Shown in pieces: positions 60,925-64,000 of a stretch of 64,000 bases of DNA. Within the stretch, counting starts at the first letter, position 1; each line of letters opens with the position of its first letter. The position numbers and the translations under genes were made by a program. The notes under the pieces are model-generated. The model had not been told where the DNA came from. It saw nothing but the letters and a program-made list of their open reading frames with translations, and made no database searches. The stretch is from contig CM049307.1 of NCBI GenBank assembly GCA_026874595.1, positions 54,352,370-54,416,369 of the forward strand, written 5' to 3'. Origin of the DNA: Sipunculus nudus. Taxonomy: Eukaryota > Annelida > Sipuncula > Golfingiida > Sipunculidae.

Positions 60925-61337
60925 CAGGGCTCAACATCAAAGGTTAACCACTTGCCAGGGGCAAGTAAAAGTTCCATACAGTGGTGGTAGGGCAACCATA
61001 AGTTGGCTCCTACTTGGCAAGTGGGTGCAACATAAACCTTTACACAAAGCCCTGAATCTTAACTTATCTTGAGCCTGTCATTTTCATTTTTAGGAGAAGT
61101 TAAATCACATTGTAATATTTCTATCTTAAATAATGAATGCTAAGGAGAAATATTATTAACAAACAAACATTTGAACATGTATATTGTTCCAAAATAATCA
61201 CATGGATCACATTTTTGTGGTTGTGGCCATGATTTCTGATTTTTGTGGGACAAGTAAAAATTCCTGTAGTGCAAGTAAAAGTTAGTTGTCCCTTGCCCCA
61301 CTGGGCCATAACTTTTAAAAGTTAATCTTGAGCCCTG
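60925..61337. mobile_element. hAT-like MITE (CAGGGCTC ends) in PIGX intron 3
   Basis: The left end 'cagggctcaacatcaaagg' is roughly inverted at the right end 'gttaatcttgagccctg'. GAGGT flanks both sides (60920-60924 and 61338-61342). Interior repeats 'ggcaagtaaaa' lie in both orientations. It starts only 17 bp after the exon 3 donor. Confidence 0.8.
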
Positions 61338-61499
61338 GAGGTCAAGGTCATAACCCAGGCAAGTCAGAGTTCAAGGTTATAACCATGTCCTATCAGTATT
61401 ATTTCAAGACTTCCATAGCTACTCATTGGTTAACCAGTAGTGGTTCTGCTTGAATGCCGTTTTTTTAGCTCAGCTGACTTTCAGTCATGCTGGGCTTTA

Positions 61500-62345
61500 G
61501 CGATGGGTCTTTGTCCGTCGTCCTTCCGTCTGTCCGGCTGGCCGGCCGGCCGGCCGTCCGGCCGGCCGGCAGTCCGTTAGCAGGGCACAAATCGTAACCG
61601 TAGGGGCTAGGGCCATGAACCCTATGCAGTCTTAGAGGTTATAAAAAGATCTCCTTGCAAACCTGAAATTAGGTCACTGCGACCTATATTCTCGAAGTTA
61701 TGGGGTGTGTTTGCACCCCCTAGAAATAAGTCTTTGAGACAAAATTTTCATCCCAAACCTTCCATCTTTCACATACAGCTCACCTACCAACAGGGGAAGA
61801 ACCATAATTTTTTTGAGGTCAAAAGGTCAAAGGTCAAGGTCACAGGAGCCTCTTCTTTGAAAAGCCTGTGGATGCATTTTAAGCCAACCCTTTCATCCCA
61901 ATTCTTTGATTTTTCACATATAGCTCACCTACTAAGTTGGAGAAGAATCCTATAGATTTTGAGGTCACAAGGTCAAGGGTCAGGGTCACAGGATCCACTT
62001 CTTTGAAAAGGTTGTGGACACATTTCGAGCTAGACTTTTCATTCCAAACCTTCCATCACTGATATCGCTTCTCTGCCAACAGGGGAAAAGACCTGTTGAT
62101 TTTGAGGTCAAAGGTCAAGTTCACAGCACCCACTTCTTGCGTGGAGTCATTTTCAGGCAAACTTTTCAATCTGTACCTTCCATCTGTCATATATGGCTTA
62201 CCTACCAATAAGGAAAGAAGCCTATTGATGTTGAGGTCAAAAAGTCAAAGGTCAAGGTCACAATATTTAATTGTTTTAAATGCTTGTGAGCATATTTCAA
62301 GTGTAACTGTTCAACCCAAACCTTCAGTCTTTCACATATGCCACA
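61500..62345 (+). repeat. GTCC-type head plus ~143 bp tandem units, second locus
   Basis: A (GTCC/GGCC)n-rich head at 61516-61575 is followed by a linker and then by about four to five diverged units, marked by 'catctttcacata' or similar words at about 61762, 61909, 62052, 62190 and 62329. Each holds 'gaggtcaaaggtcaaggtca'-type words. Architecture as at 15294-15960. It lies in the presumed last intron of PIGX. Confidence 0.85.
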
Positions 62346-63050
62346 TCTATGCATCACTCAGTTTGACTCAAACTTAATATTTATGGGTTTTTTTTTTTGC
62401 TTGAATAAATAACTTATTGATTTTGGGGTCAGCTGGTCAGCAGGTTAAAGGTTGCAGGTCAAAGTTATTCACCCATTGGTTGCCAAGTAATTACACCAGA
62501 TTTAAGTGGTTAGTAGTTACCCATCATTTAGAAAGAATCCAGTTGATATATGGGCAAAAGGCCAAGGTCATAGGTCAGGGATGTTCACAATTACTTATTT
62601 TATAGACCATCTCTATTTTTCTTGTATATATAACCATCCCAATCCAGCTGGTACATCTCCCTGTGTGGCTGTAATTGTGAGTGACACTGGTGACATATGA
62701 CTCCCTTTTGTGTCAGCCTATTAAGTGATAAGGCTCAGTGATAAGTACCTCGTTACTTCATAACAAAAACACTGTTGTCAGAATGCTTCAGCCAGCCATT
62801 AAGACTATGAGAGTATAGTATTAAGGTTTAGCTACTGATTTATAAGATGATGGGAACATTTTGCAGTTTATTTTATGGAATCCTAGCAATAAACTTAGTT
62901 TCCTAGATATCTGAATATTTTAATATATATCACCACATATAAAAGCAAGTGTTTGTTCTCATAATATGTGGATGTGTACCTTGATTTAGGATGGCTTTTT
63001 GTTTCATTTCAAGACTCTTAGTCATGCTTTCTGCATTTCTTTTCTTTCAG
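62346..63050. other. Intron-like DNA up to a strong splice acceptor
   Basis: Further 'aggtca' words continue to about 62580. From there no gene is seen until 'tttcttttctttcag', a strong acceptor at 63050. Confidence 0.45.
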
Positions 63051-63076
63051 GTTTGGCAGTTTACCTACCCTGCTGA
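63051..63076 (+). CDS. PIGX: Candidate PIGX exon 4, frame closes early
   Basis: After the acceptor at 63050, joining in phase 1 to exon 3 reads GLAVYLPC and then TGA at 63074-63076. PIGX family members have a Pro-Cys at this place, followed by ~60-70 more residues including a C-terminal membrane helix. The stop would therefore remove the anchor. Either the gene is broken or mis-sequenced here, or an intervening exon has been missed, or this acceptor is not used. Confidence 0.4.
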
Positions 63077-64000
63077 CCCCATTGAAAAGCAGAGTGATAA
63101 TAAAAAATATTGGACTTACACATTTTACAATTGCATATCTATAAATCTGATATGAGGGCCTGGACATGCCTTTTGAATTATTTTGGGCATTCATTACTGG
63201 ATAATTTGCCCCAAGTTTGGTCTCTTATTGGAAAAAGTGGGATATCAAATGTCATACTTGTCAGAAATCCATTATGTCTGCCAGTTAGCCACCTTAGAAA
63301 TTCTTTCTTTAGTGCAGTTTCAGTAATTTTTCTTTAATGTTTGGGCCGATTTAGAGAATGTTTGTTGTCTGATTTCAGCCTTGTCAGAAGTCCAATATGG
63401 CCACCAGGCGACCATCTTTTAATTCCTTTTGATCATATTATCTCAAGAACAGTTAAGTGAATGCAGTTGGATGTATATTTATGTAATCTTGTAAAGGATT
63501 GGGTCAAATATTTCTGAATAAATATTACCATCATTTATAAAAGTGCAGTACAGTTGGCTTGTATTGAATAAAAATTCATACAGAAGCACCTGTTTCTCAA
63601 TAATTCTTGCATGTATTTCCTTGATTTTTGCTATATATTTTGATCTTATATTTGCCCTTTGTGGTGTTCCTTTGAGACTGACAGGTTTCAAGCAAGCTGT
63701 TGGAATAGTTCCTGATAGCTTAACAATCATGCATTTTCCTCAGACCATCAATTCACTGTGTTTTAACCAGACATAGGTGATATATATTTCTGTTGTCATA
63801 GAAAATTTTCAACAAATTGGCAAATTGGTTCTTCAAAATTTGACTGGAAGTTGTGTATCTCAGTCCATGATGTCACAGGTCATGCTTGACAGCTGAGCGT
63901 CATGACCCATGGGTCACTTGTTTTGTTTTGTAATAGATACTGTCTGTGAATAAGATTTTAATGAAAAGTTTTTCAAACTTAAGAACCTCAAAATGTTAAC
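63077..64000. other. Right edge, no further exon recognised
   Basis: It contains two related lines, 'cagaaatccattatgtctgc' (63272) and 'cagaagtccaatatggccac' (63384), which look like an old repeat. The PIGX membrane-helix exon, if present, is not recognisable here and may lie beyond the window. Confidence 0.45.

Noticed and set aside
63479-63730. 83-codon minus-strand frame near the right edge
   Set aside because: No recognisable motif, and the opposite strand is equally open.

Overview
This window reads as nuclear DNA of an animal, most likely a mollusc and probably a bivalve. The basis is an AT-rich, intron-bearing, very repeat-dense sequence with long (TA)n, (CA)n and (GA)n microsatellites. 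It also carries tRNA-derived SINE-like copies, including one with a 'ggaaaccggagaacccggag' core of a kind I associate with molluscan DNA, ~145 bp tandem units built on 'aggtcaaaggtcaaggtcac', LINE remnants with animal-type endonuclease and RT motifs, and an animal GPI-anchor gene (PIGX). The taxon is inference; no rRNA, intact tRNA gene, CRISPR array or bacterial operon is present.

Real host genes are few. Two closely related paralogs, each with its whole coding region in one exon, lie on the + strand at 33159-34892 (577 aa) and 45364-46905 (513 aa). Both look like type II membrane proteins with a GT-B/GT4-like glycosyltransferase domain (GG near the domain start, PTGID, and an E-x7-E motif). 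Their catalytic parts are nearly identical, including a 116 bp run without a single difference, while their N-termini and stems differ. Both have a 3' splice acceptor in front of the ORF, so a 5'UTR intron is likely. At the right edge, three convincing exons of PIGX (58176-58297, 59743-59887, about 60700-60907) encode the ER-lumenal regulatory subunit of GPI mannosyltransferase I. A fourth candidate exon at 63051 closes after eight codons.

The rest is mobile and repetitive DNA. From left to right: a LINE 3' fragment between inverted arms (361-1285); a 1.83 kb non-autonomous element with palindromic subterminal repeats inside a TA microsatellite (1519-3351); SINE-like copies (about 4640, 10437, 29281, 39090); a dispersed ~0.6-0.9 kb repeat (12258 and 50665); the 145 bp tandem repeats (15294 and 61500); a family with CAGTGGCGGATCC termini and 5 bp target duplications (16981, 23460, 35754, 38590/39760); a decayed LINE (20735-23165); a GC-rich TTAA-flanked MITE (26915-27421); a Harbinger-like MITE with TTA duplications (38768-39075); a cluster of ACATGTTTC iterons (48868-49210); a 1.8 kb fold-back element with iterated ACCGAGCGCT arms and an 8 bp target duplication (54617-56417); and two hAT-like elements inside PIGX introns (58416-59190, 60925-61337).

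The best leads for something undescribed are the glycosyltransferase-like pair, the two iteron-rich fold-back elements, and the CAGTGGCGGATCC family. In the last, one insertion falls inside a tandem repeat whose neighbouring unit preserves the empty site.
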